A stretch of 42,687 nucleotides of DNA, taken from positions 1 to 42,687 of the forward strand of contig CANFPP010000016.1 in the NCBI GenBank assembly GCA_947449005.1, in the 5' to 3' direction. The DNA is from Holosporales bacterium (GTDB lineage: Bacteria; Pseudomonadota; Alphaproteobacteria; Paracaedibacterales; CANFPP01). This document shows, piece after piece, positions 7,758-17,238 of this stretch. The position numbers and the translations under genes were made by a program. Position 1 is the first letter of the stretch. Every line of letters starts with the position of its first letter. The notes beneath the pieces were generated by a model, which was not told where the DNA came from, ran no database searches, and worked only from the letters and a program-made list of their open reading frames with translations.

Positions 7758-8896
7758 GTTGTTAAAATAATCCCGTTTTCTGCACGCCAAAACAAATAAA
7801 CTTCATCATCCCACTTTACATCGCGTTCTGTTAAACGCAAAAGATTTGGAAGAGAGGCTTGAATTCTTTTTCCAGATTCTAGCTCAACGTGATAAATCGA
7901 CATATCTCCCAAGTATCCAATTTCCTTAACAATTCCTTTGGTACAATTACGATTGCCAACTGGAGCCGTTGTTGAAATCATTACTTTCTCGGGGCGAATA
8001 CCAACGGCTATTTGCGATCCAACTGGCACCGCTGCCGCGTGAGTAACATAAAGATGGCAGCCCGCATCTGCTGATTCAATTAGCGCATGATCTGGCTCAT
8101 CTTCAATAACAAAACCTTCGAAGATATTTATACTGCCGATAAATTCGGCAACAAAACGTGAATGCGGGAATTCATAGACTTCATGCGGAACACCGACTTG
8201 ACGCAGTCTCCCCTCCTCCATAATTCCAACCCGAGACGACATCGTCATTGCTTCTTCTTGATCATGCGTCACAACAACGAACGTGATACCCACTCGCTCT
8301 TGAATGTTGACTAACTCAAATTGAGTCTGTTCGCGCAATCTTTTATCAAGTGCGGCAAGAGGTTCATCGAGTAAAAGGAGTTTAGGCTGTTTAACAAGAC
8401 TGCGTGCTAATGCTACTCGTTGACGTTGACCACCTGACAACTGATGCGGTTTACGATCACCATAAGCAGACATTTGTACAAGATCTAAACCTTCTTGCAC
8501 GCGCTTTTTAATTTCAATTTTCCCTAAATTTTCACAAGTCAGTCCAAAGGCAATATTTTGCCACACAGTCATGTGCGGAAAAAGCGCATAAGATTGAAAC
8601 ATCATATTCACTGGACGTTCGTATGCCGGCCATTCTGTTACATCAACACCATCAATATAAATCCGTCCAGTTGATGGTTTTTCAAATCCAGCCAACAAAC
8701 GAAGTAATGTTGACTTTCCACAACCAGACCCACCCAAAAGCGAAAAAAGCTCGCCCTGGTAAATTGACAGAGAAAGATTATGTACGGCTGTCGTCGCTCC
8801 AAAACTCTTACTAACATTATCCAATTGAATATATGGTTTAATCGAAGAATCTTGCCATGGCTCTAAAGGACGAGAAGATTTGGCTGATGGTGGCAT
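7754..8896 (-). CDS. potG: Polyamine ABC transporter ATP-binding protein PotG
   Basis: ATPase of the polyamine importer, 380 aa. Walker A is GGSGCGKST (55-63), the signature LSGGQRQRVALARS begins at 153, Walker B is LLLLDEP (173-179), and the H-loop is in VVVTHDQEEAMTMS. A C-terminal TOBE-type region (GIRPEKVMIS...) follows, as in PotA/PotG. First gene of potG-potH-potI-MGMT-serC, with AGGAT upstream of the ATG. The binding protein potF is about 1.4 kb away, behind an opposite-strand small gene. Confidence 0.93.
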   Translation of the reverse strand: MPPSAKSSRPLEPWQDSSIKPYIQLDNVSKSFGATTAVHNLSLSIYQGELFSLLGGSGCGKSTLLRLLAGFEKPSTGRIYIDGVDVTEWPAYERPVNMMFQSYALFPHMTVWQNIAFGLTCENLGKIEIKKRVQEGLDLVQMSAYGDRKPHQLSGGQRQRVALARSLVKQPKLLLLDEPLAALDKRLREQTQFELVNIQERVGITFVVVTHDQEEAMTMSSRVGIMEEGRLRQVGVPHEVYEFPHSRFVAEFIGSINIFEGFVIEDEPDHALIESADAGCHLYVTHAAAVPVGSQIAVGIRPEKVMISTTAPVGNRNCTKGIVKEIGYLGDMSIYHVELESGKRIQASLPNLLRLTERDVKWDDEVYLFWRAENGIILTT

Positions 8897-9061
8897 AAAC
8901 TTATCCTAAACACTTAAAACAGATAGCACACATTATATACGGTGTTTATTGAAGAAAATGTACACAAAATTTTAATCATGAAGCTCAATTATATCATTTT
9001 GGTATAGAATTTCGCAAAAAATTGTGCTATTATTTTTTTGAAAATTGAAAAAGGATTCATT

Positions 9062-9319
9062 ATGGACTGGACTCAAACACTAACGATCATTTTCACAGTA
9101 ATGGGCTCTACTTATGCCTTCTATCATATCATAAAAGAAGACATTAAGCGGCATGATATCGAAATTCAAGATTCTCGAAACAAACATGACCTTGAATTCA
9201 GAGAAGTTCGAGAGGAGTTTAGAGAGATGCGTAGTGAGTTTTCCAAAGTTCATAGTCTATGGGCAAGTCTGCTTAAAGAAATACACGATATAAAGCTGGA
9301 TCAATCCAGAAAAGCATAG
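9062..9319 (+). CDS. Small membrane-anchored coiled-coil protein, function unknown
   Basis: An 85-aa product with one N-terminal membrane helix (roughly residues 4-22, TQTLTIIFTVMGSTYAFYHI) and a charged C-terminal coiled coil rich in Arg, Glu and His (FREVREEFREMRSEFSKVHS). I start at the ATG at 9062, preceded by AAAAGGATT; the frame opens 24 nt earlier. Family unknown; the helix-plus-coil layout is frequent in small inner-membrane proteins. It lies alone on the plus strand between the two parts of the polyamine transporter. Confidence 0.6.
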   Translation: MDWTQTLTIIFTVMGSTYAFYHIIKEDIKRHDIEIQDSRNKHDLEFREVREEFREMRSEFSKVHSLWASLLKEIHDIKLDQSRKA

Positions 9320-9333
9320 TAAAAAATCTCACC

Positions 9334-10458
9334 CTACCCCAAACGCACTTTCGCCCAAGTTCTGGTTCTAGCCCGATCATATGCCAAGCTTTCCTTTGTA
9401 TTTTGCGGTTTATCTAAATGTAGCCTTTTCATAACTTTTTCTGAAGGATAAATAGTTGGGTTCTTGAGAATCTCAGGATTTATGAGCGGGAGGGATTTTG
9501 TAACAGCTGTTGGCAAAAGAGTTGCATTCGTAATCAAGGCAGCAATTTCAGGTCGCAAGATAAAATCGATAAATCGGTGTGCGTTTAAAGGATGCGGCGC
9601 TCCTGTTGGAATGGCAACGGCATCAATCCACAAAGTCGTCCCCTCAACAGGAACAACATAAACGATGGTTTTTCCTAATTCCTTGGCTTGAGTTTCTGCT
9701 GCTTGAATATCTCCTGACCAAGCTTGTGCCAAGCATACATCGCCCATTACTAGGTCTGTGATAAAACGCGCTGAATTAAACCGACGAACAGAGCTTCTCA
9801 ATTCTAACAAGTGCTGATACGCCTTTTCTAAATCTTCAAGCGAATCGCTGTTCCTGTTTAATCCAAGATAGGCCAAAGTCAGAGGAATAACATCAACAGC
9901 CTCTTCCAGAAAAGAAACACCACAACCCTTTAGCTGCCCCAGAATTGCGGGGTCAAAAAGCATTCGATAACTATCGTAAGGTGCATTTGGAATAAGCTGA
10001 TCAATTGTCTCTTTAACATAGGCAAACCCCAGCGTTCCCCAATAATACGGAATAGCATAAACAATCCCCGGATCCGCCACATTCATTTGGCTAATAATAA
10101 CGGGATCTAAACCAACGAGATTAGGCAATAATGCTTTGTTTAAGGGCTGATAAACCTTGGCAGCAATTTGCCGCGCGACATAAGGACTCGCGGAGGGGAA
10201 TACTACATCATAACCAGAGTTACTCGCTAATAGTTTTGCTTCTAAGACTTCATTATTATCATAAAGATCGTACCGAACCCGAATGCCAGTTTCTTTCTCA
10301 AATTGCCGTAAAACCTCATGGGGAATCATTCCATACCAGTTATAGACATTTACATAAGGAGCTTCTTGACCAGGCTGATGCGAGGTTGCCTTTTGTAAAT
10401 AGAAAAAAAGCCCTGCGGCAAAACAGGCAATAAGCGCGATTATATGCTTACGATTCAT
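9334..10458 (-). CDS. potF: Polyamine-binding periplasmic protein PotF/PotD
   Basis: Periplasmic solute-binding protein that delivers putrescine or spermidine to the PotGHI importer; 374 aa. The N terminus is a signal peptide (residues 1-19). The mature part begins VNVYNWYGMIPHEVLRQFEKETGI, typical of PotD/PotF, with YDVVFPSASPYVARQI and IPYYWGTLGFAYVKE further on and the C-terminal LRPEIAALITNATLLPTAV. The ATG at 10458 lies 2 nt after the stop of the TauE-like gene; upstream in-frame sequence belongs to that gene in another frame. Co-transcription with an anion exporter rather than with potGHI is unusual. Confidence 0.9.
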   Translation of the reverse strand: MNRKHIIALIACFAAGLFFYLQKATSHQPGQEAPYVNVYNWYGMIPHEVLRQFEKETGIRVRYDLYDNNEVLEAKLLASNSGYDVVFPSASPYVARQIAAKVYQPLNKALLPNLVGLDPVIISQMNVADPGIVYAIPYYWGTLGFAYVKETIDQLIPNAPYDSYRMLFDPAILGQLKGCGVSFLEEAVDVIPLTLAYLGLNRNSDSLEDLEKAYQHLLELRSSVRRFNSARFITDLVMGDVCLAQAWSGDIQAAETQAKELGKTIVYVVPVEGTTLWIDAVAIPTGAPHPLNAHRFIDFILRPEIAALITNATLLPTAVTKSLPLINPEILKNPTIYPSEKVMKRLHLDKPQNTKESLAYDRARTRTWAKVRLG

Positions 10459-10460
10459 TA

Positions 10461-11537
10461 CTAAATACGGTGACGAGAAGGAATAACAATCAAACGATGC
10501 AGAATACGCTCTATAAAAATCGCACAAGCAGCAACGATCACAATCGCAAAAAACGTATACCCCAGCGGTGAATTTTGCGCCATCTGCACAAGCATATCTG
10601 CCCAACTTAGGTCTATTTGTCCATCTACCGCATATGTCGGAGGAAGATGAAGCTGCCTTGGTGCCAAAGCAGGTGTCCCTAGGGCAAACTGAAGACTAAT
10701 AAACAAAATCACTGCTGCCCCAATTAACCCAATATAGGGACGCGGCAAAGCATAACTAAATTTCACCCCAATTTGCGATCCAATCGTTCCACCAACCAAT
10801 AAAAAGAAAACTAAGACAATATCAATCACGGGACTGTGAATCGCATGAACAATTGTCACTGCAATCGTAATAACAAAGCCTGCCAACAACGATGTTCCAT
10901 TAACGACTGGCGATGTTCTGCCAATTAAGTAGGTAACGATTGGCATCATAAACAAACTATTTCCGCCTCCAAGTGTAGAGGTCAACAAACCCGTTGCAAA
11001 TCCAACAGTAAGCGGCACAAGAATGCTCATTTCTGTTCGAGAACGCATAAAAATTTTGTGAAAGGGAAAATAAATCATCCAATGGCGCATCATCACAGTT
11101 TTCTTGTTTATCTTCTTTGGCTTAAATAATGTTCTTAAGTTCTGAATAAACATAATCATACCGAGAACACCAAGCACTAGGACGTAGGTATAAGCCATGA
11201 TTGTGCTGACAGAACCTGTGCTTTGCACCCACTTTAAGATAAAGATTTCAGCAAGTGCACCCAAAATTCCGCCCAACAAGAGATACGCAGCCAAAGACAG
11301 GTCAACATCTCGCTGACGCCAATAGCTCAAAAAACCCATTAGATTTGTGCCAACCGCATGGTTGAGCTGTGAAGCAACTGCGACCAGTGGTGGAATTCCA
11401 ATCATCATTAAAGCAGGTGTAATCACAACGCCACTGCCAATTCCCAGCATTCCAGACACAAAACCACCCAGCAACCCTAACCCGAGCAATAACAAGGGGC
11501 TTAAGCTCATATCAGCAATGGGTAAAAATATCTCCAT
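10461..11537 (-). CDS. TauE/SafE-family membrane exporter
   Basis: Membrane protein of 358 aa with about eight hydrophobic segments. The N-terminal GLLGGFVSGMLGIGSGVVITPALMM and the repeat half around FATGLLTSTLGGGNSLFMMP are the paired glycine-rich motifs of the TauE/SafE (DUF81) family, whose studied members export sulfite, sulfoacetate or other organosulfur anions. Substrate here is unknown. The ATG at 11537 has AAAGGA upstream. It precedes potF by 2 nt. Confidence 0.87.
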   Translation of the reverse strand: MEIFLPIADMSLSPLLLLGLGLLGGFVSGMLGIGSGVVITPALMMIGIPPLVAVASQLNHAVGTNLMGFLSYWRQRDVDLSLAAYLLLGGILGALAEIFILKWVQSTGSVSTIMAYTYVLVLGVLGMIMFIQNLRTLFKPKKINKKTVMMRHWMIYFPFHKIFMRSRTEMSILVPLTVGFATGLLTSTLGGGNSLFMMPIVTYLIGRTSPVVNGTSLLAGFVITIAVTIVHAIHSPVIDIVLVFFLLVGGTIGSQIGVKFSYALPRPYIGLIGAAVILFISLQFALGTPALAPRQLHLPPTYAVDGQIDLSWADMLVQMAQNSPLGYTFFAIVIVAACAIFIERILHRLIVIPSRHRI

Positions 11538-12288
11538 GATTTCCTTTTATTCTTTTCGCCGTTATCAGCTATGTTTTTTTATAACACCAAATTATACATG
11601 TATTCGCGCCTCTGCGGAGATGACAACGGGAAGAAGCCGTCATCTCCCTTTTCTCAATTGGCACACTCTAAATCATCACAGCTCTTCATTCTCTAATTGC
11701 CACAGCTCAATCTACACATTGATCGCCATTGTCGCTGCACCAGCTGCCATCGTCATTGCACTTACCGTCATCCTAACGAAGGCGGAGATTCAAGCTGTAT
11801 TTTTCCACCTTGCAGTTGCCTTCGTCAAAGCTTATTACGCTTCCTAATGCCGGGCATTCCGCCCTCATCCACCCCAACTATTATCTCTCATGATTGCACT
11901 TTTTAATATATACATTATCTTACCAATTGTGTCATTAATATACCTTCACTTATCATCACTTAAAGCTATCAAATATTGCAGGACCGATGTATTCACAAGT
12001 CTTTTCACGCTATTACTTTTAATATTAAATTATACAGTCTTGTTTATTAAGCCCTAATCTTACTAAGCGAGTGTGACATTAATATACACACTCCATTTTT
12101 CTTGTCACAATTGGAAGCATTTTAAAGCTTGCAACAAAAGGTGATAATTGTTAGAAAGACAACTTAAGATGCTTAATAAAAAAAATAGCACCATTAAAGT
12201 TTTGTTAACTTTGTTATTGCTATAGTGAGAATGTAGAAAACACACTGTTTAAAATTAAGTGTAATAATTATTTTTAGGAGAAAATAAG
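11538..12288. other. Long A+T-rich intergenic region with decayed repeat fragments
   Basis: No convincing gene is seen. It contains an inverted repeat at 11616-11647 (perfect 9-bp arms GGAGATGAC and GTCATCTCC), a copy of a short element shared with 40835-40867, and a small palindrome AATGCC-G-GGCATT near 11847. The final 110 bases form the leader of the secreted-protein gene, with a possible -10 TATAGT at 12221-12226 but no clear -35. Confidence 0.5.
11766..11798 (+). repeat. Short dispersed element, copy 1 (CGTCAT...CGGAGATTCARGCTGT)
   Basis: Begins CGTCAT and ends CGGAGATTCAAGCTGT. The same start and end, with variable bases between, recur at 40835-40867. Such fragments are typical remains of small palindromic intergenic elements. 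Confidence 0.4.
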
Positions 12289-13527
12289 ATGAATATAATT
12301 AAGAATCTAGCAGTTGCAGCACTGCTAACAACGTCAATCAGCTGTGCAATGGCTGCTGGTACTGACTTTTTTGACGGGAAAGACAACAAAACTGTCCTTA
12401 AATTTAGCTGGAGTGACATTGAAACTTCAACTACTGGCAAAGCAAAACTTCTAAAGGAAAAATTGGCTGAAGTAGGACTTGATACTGCAATGCAATTAGA
12501 CCCTACAAAAGAAGTAGAAGTTCCTGGAGTTACATTAAAAGCATTAAAAAACAAAACTGATTTTAATAGCACTCTATCAGTTAGTGGCGTTGACCTAGTT
12601 AAAGTAATTGGCTCACACTTTGAAACGCCAGAACAAGCAGCTGCCAGACAAGCAGCAACTTTAAAAGCTATTGTAGCTCCACTTCATGAGAGAGATGCTT
12701 TCGGAAGAAGAGTAGTCGATAGTGGAAGTGGAAGTCATGTACCAGTAGCTGGTAAATTCACAGTCCCTGGTTCTGGTCACGCATTTGATGAAGCTGATTT
12801 TGATGCTGTAAAAGATAGTACAGCTTTGAAAGCTCTACAGGCTAAGATTGATGCTGCAAACGCGGCTGCTGCAGGTCGCGATAAAGCTGCTCAACTTAAA
12901 GCTGCTAGAGATAATGCAATAGCAATAGCACTACAGCATGAAGCTGATCTAAAAGCTGCTAACGCTAAATTAGCAGCAGGAAGCCTTCCAGCTACTTTTG
13001 TTAGTGAATTGGTTGCTCTAACTAATGGTGATGTTGATTCAGGAGATATAACAGCTACAGCTACTCCAATAGAGCAAGCTAAAGAAGTTGTAACTGCTCT
13101 CGTGGATATTGTGAAACTATCTAGAGATGCTGCTGCTAAAGCTTCAGCTGCAACTGGAACATTCACACAAACAGACCTTGATAAAGCTATAGCTACTGCT
13201 AAAGCATCTGCAACTGTAAGTGGATTCACACAAGCAGAACTTGATAAAGCTATACATGATGCTAAGAGAGAGGGCGCAACTGCTGCTCATGCAGCAATGT
13301 CTTCATCAACTTCAGGCATGCCAGCATTAACAACGACTGACCTTGATGGTCTATTTGGAACACGTCTGCCAACTCCTCCATCATCTCGCCATGGTTCTCC
13401 AGCTCGTAGCAGAACAGGCTCTGGCGCTGCTGCAGGTACAGTTGAATATTATGGTAGCTTTGCAGAAGCTAAGGCTGCAGGACTAACTGGAGCAGATTTA
13501 AAAAACTGGGCAACAATTGCTAAATAA
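12289..13527 (+). CDS. Large alanine-rich secreted protein, function unknown
   Basis: A 412-aa product with a clear signal peptide (residues 1-22, cleavage near CAMA-AG). The mature protein is rich in Ala, Lys and Asp; residues about 175-235 and 270-330 are predicted long helices or coiled coil. It contains a duplicated unit, GTFTQTDLDKAIATAKASA then GFTQAELDKAIHDAKREGA (about residues 286-330), and a Ser/Pro/Arg-rich segment near 365-382 (PTPPSSRHGSPARSRTGSG) before the C-terminal YYGSFAEAKAAGLTGADLKN. Alanine codons are mostly GCT/GCA, unlike the neighbouring housekeeping genes. An excellent ribosome binding site (TTTTAGGAGAAAATAAG) and strong terminator suggest high expression as a single gene. 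Family unknown; an abundant envelope or secreted host-interaction protein is possible (inference). Confidence 0.8.
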   Translation: MNIIKNLAVAALLTTSISCAMAAGTDFFDGKDNKTVLKFSWSDIETSTTGKAKLLKEKLAEVGLDTAMQLDPTKEVEVPGVTLKALKNKTDFNSTLSVSGVDLVKVIGSHFETPEQAAARQAATLKAIVAPLHERDAFGRRVVDSGSGSHVPVAGKFTVPGSGHAFDEADFDAVKDSTALKALQAKIDAANAAAAGRDKAAQLKAARDNAIAIALQHEADLKAANAKLAAGSLPATFVSELVALTNGDVDSGDITATATPIEQAKEVVTALVDIVKLSRDAAAKASAATGTFTQTDLDKAIATAKASATVSGFTQAELDKAIHDAKREGATAAHAAMSSSTSGMPALTTTDLDGLFGTRLPTPPSSRHGSPARSRTGSGAAAGTVEYYGSFAEAKAAGLTGADLKNWATIAK

Positions 13528-13560
13528 CCCCAGCTTTTAAATCCTTTAGAAGCTAAAATT

Positions 13561-13597
13561 AAGGCTCTGGACCAAAAGGTTCAGAGCCTTTTTTTTT
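13561..13597 (+). terminator. Rho-independent terminator of the alanine-rich secreted protein
   Basis: Stem AAGGCTCTGGACC / GGTTCAGAGCCTT (12 of 13 pairs, one G-T wobble) with loop AAAA, followed immediately by seven Ts. It lies 34 nt after the stop codon. Confidence 0.93.
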
Positions 13598-13665
13598 ATG
13601 CTTGAGGAGAGAAAACAGTTTAAGGAGAAAGAGCAGTGCCGTAGGTACATGCTGCTGTTTTTGTA

Positions 13666-13810
13666 TTTTTTAAGATCCTGGAATCAAGCCCCAGGATGAC
13701 AACTGAGAGAGTGGAATGCCAGTGATGGTAACAAAATTAGAAGATATGAAGCAGAACGATTAACTCCGTCTTGATCTTATCCTGGTGCTTGATTCCAGGA
13801 TCTCAAAAAA
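13666..13810. repeat. MITE-like element with 32-bp terminal inverted repeats
   Basis: The ends (13666-13697 and 13779-13810) are inverted copies that match at 30 of 32 positions, including the exact 16-mer AGATCCTGGAATCAAG. Each arm is itself a hairpin (ATCCTGG ... CCAGGAT). The 81-bp interior has no reading frame. It sits between the convergent secreted-protein gene and mfd. A non-autonomous mobile element or a structured intergenic repeat would fit. Confidence 0.65.
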
Positions 13811-13836
13811 GCACAGTTAAGAGCACATCTAACAGC

Positions 13837-16800
13837 TCACCCAATTGAAGCCAAATCACTACAAAGTTGCTTAACGTCTTTAACTCTGGCTTTCAGACTA
13901 GACCATTCACGCATAAAAACTAATTTATGATCAGGACGGATTTTGGCACCACGCCCTGGCATCTGCAAATAGCGAATCAGGGCAGTTGGGTTTGCGAATT
14001 GATTTTCTCTAAAGGTAATAACCACACCCTTCGGACCAACATCAAGTTTTTCAATGCCTGCCTTTCGGCACAGCCCTTTAATTTCAATAACTTCAAAAAG
14101 ATTAGAAACCTCACTTGGCAAGGGCCCAAAACGATCAATCATCTCTGCTGCTATTTGGTCAATTTCACTTCGTTCAACAAGATTCGCAATGCGCCGATAT
14201 AACCCCAGACGCAAATTTAAATCACTTACATAGACTTCAGGAATTAAAACCGGCGTTCCAAGATTAATCTGCGGCACCCAGTCAAAACTCTGTGTTTTTT
14301 TATCGTCACTCTGCTCTAGCCTTGCCATCAAAATTGCTTCTTGCAGCAAATGCTGATAAAGCTCAACACCAACTTCGCGGATATGACCGGATTGTTCTTC
14401 ACCAACAATATTGCCAGCACCGCGGATATCCATATCATGGCTCGCTAGTGTAAATCCGGCACCTAAGGTGTCCAAGCTTTGCATGACCTCTAATCGCCTT
14501 TGCGCCTGCGGAGGAACTTGTTCACCCATCGTAAAATAGGCATAACCTTGTGCCTTGGATCGACCGACGCGCCCGCGCAATTGATAAAGCTGGGACAAAC
14601 CAAACAAGTCAGCACGATGAATAATTAATGTATTTGCAGATGCAATATCAATTCCTGATTCAATAATATTGGTCGACAGCAACAGATCAAATTCTCGATC
14701 ATAAAAAGCCGTCATCACTTCTTCCAGTTGAGTCGCCGGCATTTGCCCATGTGCCATTGTTATGCGAATTTCAGGCACCAGTTTATGCAGCTGTTCGACA
14801 AGCTCTGTTAAATCAGAAATACGCGGTGCCACATAATAAATTTGACCACCCCTGTAGTATTCACGCAAAATTGCCTCGCGCAAGACCACACCATCGTATG
14901 GCATCACAAAGGTTCGAACAGCCAATCGATCGACTGGCGGCGTTGTAATCAAACTCATTTCCCGAACACCCGATAAGGCTAATTGCAGTGTGCGCGGAAT
15001 TGGGGTCGCGGTTAGGGTTAAGACATGAACATCTGATCGTAATTTTTTGATTTTTTCCTTTTGCTTCACGCCAAAGTGCTGTTCTTCATCAACAACCAAC
15101 AGACCCAAATCAGCAAACTTAATTTTATCAGACAGAAGTGCCTGCGTTGCGATAACGATATTCGTTTTACCTGATTCTAAGTCTGCTCGAACCTGATCTG
15201 CCTCTTTTGCTTTCACAAGGCGCGACAACTGCGCCACAGAATAAGGCAATCCCTGGAATCGTTTTTGAAATGTTTTGTAATGTTGACGGCATAACAAGGT
15301 CGTTGGCACAATAACCGCCACTTGCTTACCCAGAGCCGCTGCAACAAATGCTGCCCGCAAAGCAATCTCTGTTTTGCCAAAACCCACGTCACCACAAATC
15401 AGACGATCCATTGGTTTGCCTGATGCTAAATCTTCCAAAGTTTCATCAATTGCCCGCAGTTGATCATCTGTCTCTGCATAGGGAAAGCCTGCGCAAAACT
15501 CTTCATATTCTTTTGCAATGTGCTCTTTTTCGAAAATCTGTCCTTCGTGTAAGGCACGTTCAGCAGCTAATCGAATTAAATAATCAGCCACTTCACGAAT
15601 TCTTTTCTTAACGGTTGCTTTGCGCAGCTGCCAAGAACTAGATCCTAATCGATCTAGCGCAGCAACTCCCGCGCCATCGCTTCCATAACGGCTAATTGCA
15701 TCAATGTTTTCAACGGGTAAAAATAATTTAGCCCCCGCATCATAAATCAAACGCAGACAATCATGCAGGGCCTCATTCACAGTTAGCGTAACCAGACCGT
15801 CATACCGCGCAATTCCATGCTCACGATGAACAACCAGATCACTAATAGAAAGTTGTTCCTGGAAAAAATGATCTGCTTTGCGGCGTGCACTTACCTTACG
15901 GCTAACACGGTCCCCTAAAATATCCTGCTCGCTAATTACCACCATTTCTGGTGTTTCAAAACCATGATCTAAGGGATAGACTAACGAGAATAAACCTTTT
16001 GCGGCGGAATGAGGCCAGTTTGCCACAGGCAGAAGTTGTGTAACTCCATGCTCACGCAGAACACCATCTAACCGATGCCGTGCCCCCTCACTAGAAGCTG
16101 CGATAATTACCTGTTTTCCTTGGACCAAGTAATCCTGAATTTTCTGTCGCACAACATCAAAAACATTGAGATTCTGAGCGCGCGCTGTACTAAATTCTGG
16201 GCCTAATCGACCTTGCCAGTCTTCCCCACCTGGCACAGAAAATGGAGATAAAGCAATGGCTTCTTTTGCAACAGTCTGCCACTCTTTCTCTGTCCAGTAG
16301 AGTAATTCCGGAGACAACGGATTATACTTCGGAGACTTATCACCCGGAATAGATTGTAACCGCGCCATATAGTATTCACGAATTAATTCCTGCCGTGATA
16401 ATACCGCCTCGTTCGCCTGATCATCTAAAATAAGGAGTGAATCACCCGCATAATCTAAAAGACTTTCGCAATGTTCAAAGAACAAAGGCAACCAATGCTC
16501 CATCCCTGAATATTTGCGTCCATTGGTAATTGATTCATAAAAATTATCGTGATAATTCCCTTTCAGAACTGAGCTGAAAGTCTCACGATAACCTGTGCGA
16601 AACCGTGGAATTGTATCTTCATTCAAGCAAACTTCACTAACGGGCGTTAGTGCGGTCTCTGTAATCGGCTGCAGAGTTTTCTGACTCAAAGCTTCAAATT
16701 CACGCATGCCTTCAATATCATCACCAAAGAAATCTATGCGAATGGGATTCAGAGCACCCGCCGGAAATAAATCAACGAGACTCCCCCGCAGAGCGTACTC

Positions 16801-17238
16801 TCCTGCCTCATAGACAGTTTCCGCTCGCACATAACCTTTATCGCTTAAAAACTGCAATAATTTCGAGCGCGGGACATTCATCCCAACTTTTAATGAAAAT
16901 GATTCGCCAAAAAGCGAAAGACGCGGCGGCAACCGTTGTATCAACGCACTCGCAGATGTCAGGATGCAAACCGGCCCATCCAAGAGAGTTGTTAATGTTT
17001 TTAACCTTTGATTGATTACATCTAAACCTGGTGATACTCGATCATAGGGAAGACAATCCCAAGCGGGAAATTTCAAAACTTTAAGTTCAGGCGCAATTAT
17101 CCTCAGCTGCTCATAAATCTCTTCAATTCGATCGTCTGTTGCGGCCACAAAAATGAAGGGACGTTTGTTTTGCTCATATATTTTTTTAAGAACAAACGGT
17201 TGATACCCAGCTGGAATGCCGCCATAAAGAGTCGTCAT
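13837..17238 (-). CDS. mfd: Transcription-repair coupling factor Mfd
   Basis: DNA translocase that removes RNA polymerase stalled at lesions and recruits UvrA. At 1133 aa it is full length. Order of parts: N-terminal UvrB-homology region (about 1-330), a linker, the polymerase-interaction domain (about 450-530, ISDLVVHREHGIARYDGL...FLPVENIDAISRYG), then a RecG-like helicase core with Walker A GDVGFGKT (616-623) and DEEQ box at 717-720 with HFGVKQKEK, and a C-terminal TRCF domain. The ATG overlaps the sdhE stop by 4 nt (ATGA), so the two are co-transcribed. It is divergent from recG, a common alphaproteobacterial arrangement. Confidence 0.97.
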   Translation of the reverse strand: MTTLYGGIPAGYQPFVLKKIYEQNKRPFIFVAATDDRIEEIYEQLRIIAPELKVLKFPAWDCLPYDRVSPGLDVINQRLKTLTTLLDGPVCILTSASALIQRLPPRLSLFGESFSLKVGMNVPRSKLLQFLSDKGYVRAETVYEAGEYALRGSLVDLFPAGALNPIRIDFFGDDIEGMREFEALSQKTLQPITETALTPVSEVCLNEDTIPRFRTGYRETFSSVLKGNYHDNFYESITNGRKYSGMEHWLPLFFEHCESLLDYAGDSLLILDDQANEAVLSRQELIREYYMARLQSIPGDKSPKYNPLSPELLYWTEKEWQTVAKEAIALSPFSVPGGEDWQGRLGPEFSTARAQNLNVFDVVRQKIQDYLVQGKQVIIAASSEGARHRLDGVLREHGVTQLLPVANWPHSAAKGLFSLVYPLDHGFETPEMVVISEQDILGDRVSRKVSARRKADHFFQEQLSISDLVVHREHGIARYDGLVTLTVNEALHDCLRLIYDAGAKLFLPVENIDAISRYGSDGAGVAALDRLGSSSWQLRKATVKKRIREVADYLIRLAAERALHEGQIFEKEHIAKEYEEFCAGFPYAETDDQLRAIDETLEDLASGKPMDRLICGDVGFGKTEIALRAAFVAAALGKQVAVIVPTTLLCRQHYKTFQKRFQGLPYSVAQLSRLVKAKEADQVRADLESGKTNIVIATQALLSDKIKFADLGLLVVDEEQHFGVKQKEKIKKLRSDVHVLTLTATPIPRTLQLALSGVREMSLITTPPVDRLAVRTFVMPYDGVVLREAILREYYRGGQIYYVAPRISDLTELVEQLHKLVPEIRITMAHGQMPATQLEEVMTAFYDREFDLLLSTNIIESGIDIASANTLIIHRADLFGLSQLYQLRGRVGRSKAQGYAYFTMGEQVPPQAQRRLEVMQSLDTLGAGFTLASHDMDIRGAGNIVGEEQSGHIREVGVELYQHLLQEAILMARLEQSDDKKTQSFDWVPQINLGTPVLIPEVYVSDLNLRLGLYRRIANLVERSEIDQIAAEMIDRFGPLPSEVSNLFEVIEIKGLCRKAGIEKLDVGPKGVVITFRENQFANPTALIRYLQMPGRGAKIRPDHKLVFMREWSSLKARVKDVKQLCSDLASIG

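Noticed and set aside
10458..10605. A 49-residue N-terminal extension of PotF
   Set aside because: It is the TauE/SafE gene read in another frame; the signal peptide begins at the ATG at 10458.
11347..11906. Plus-strand frames of 166 and 69 codons partly in the gap upstream of 12289
   Set aside because: The first overlaps the 5' end of the TauE/SafE gene antisense, and both run through repeat fragments; no ribosome binding site and low-complexity composition.
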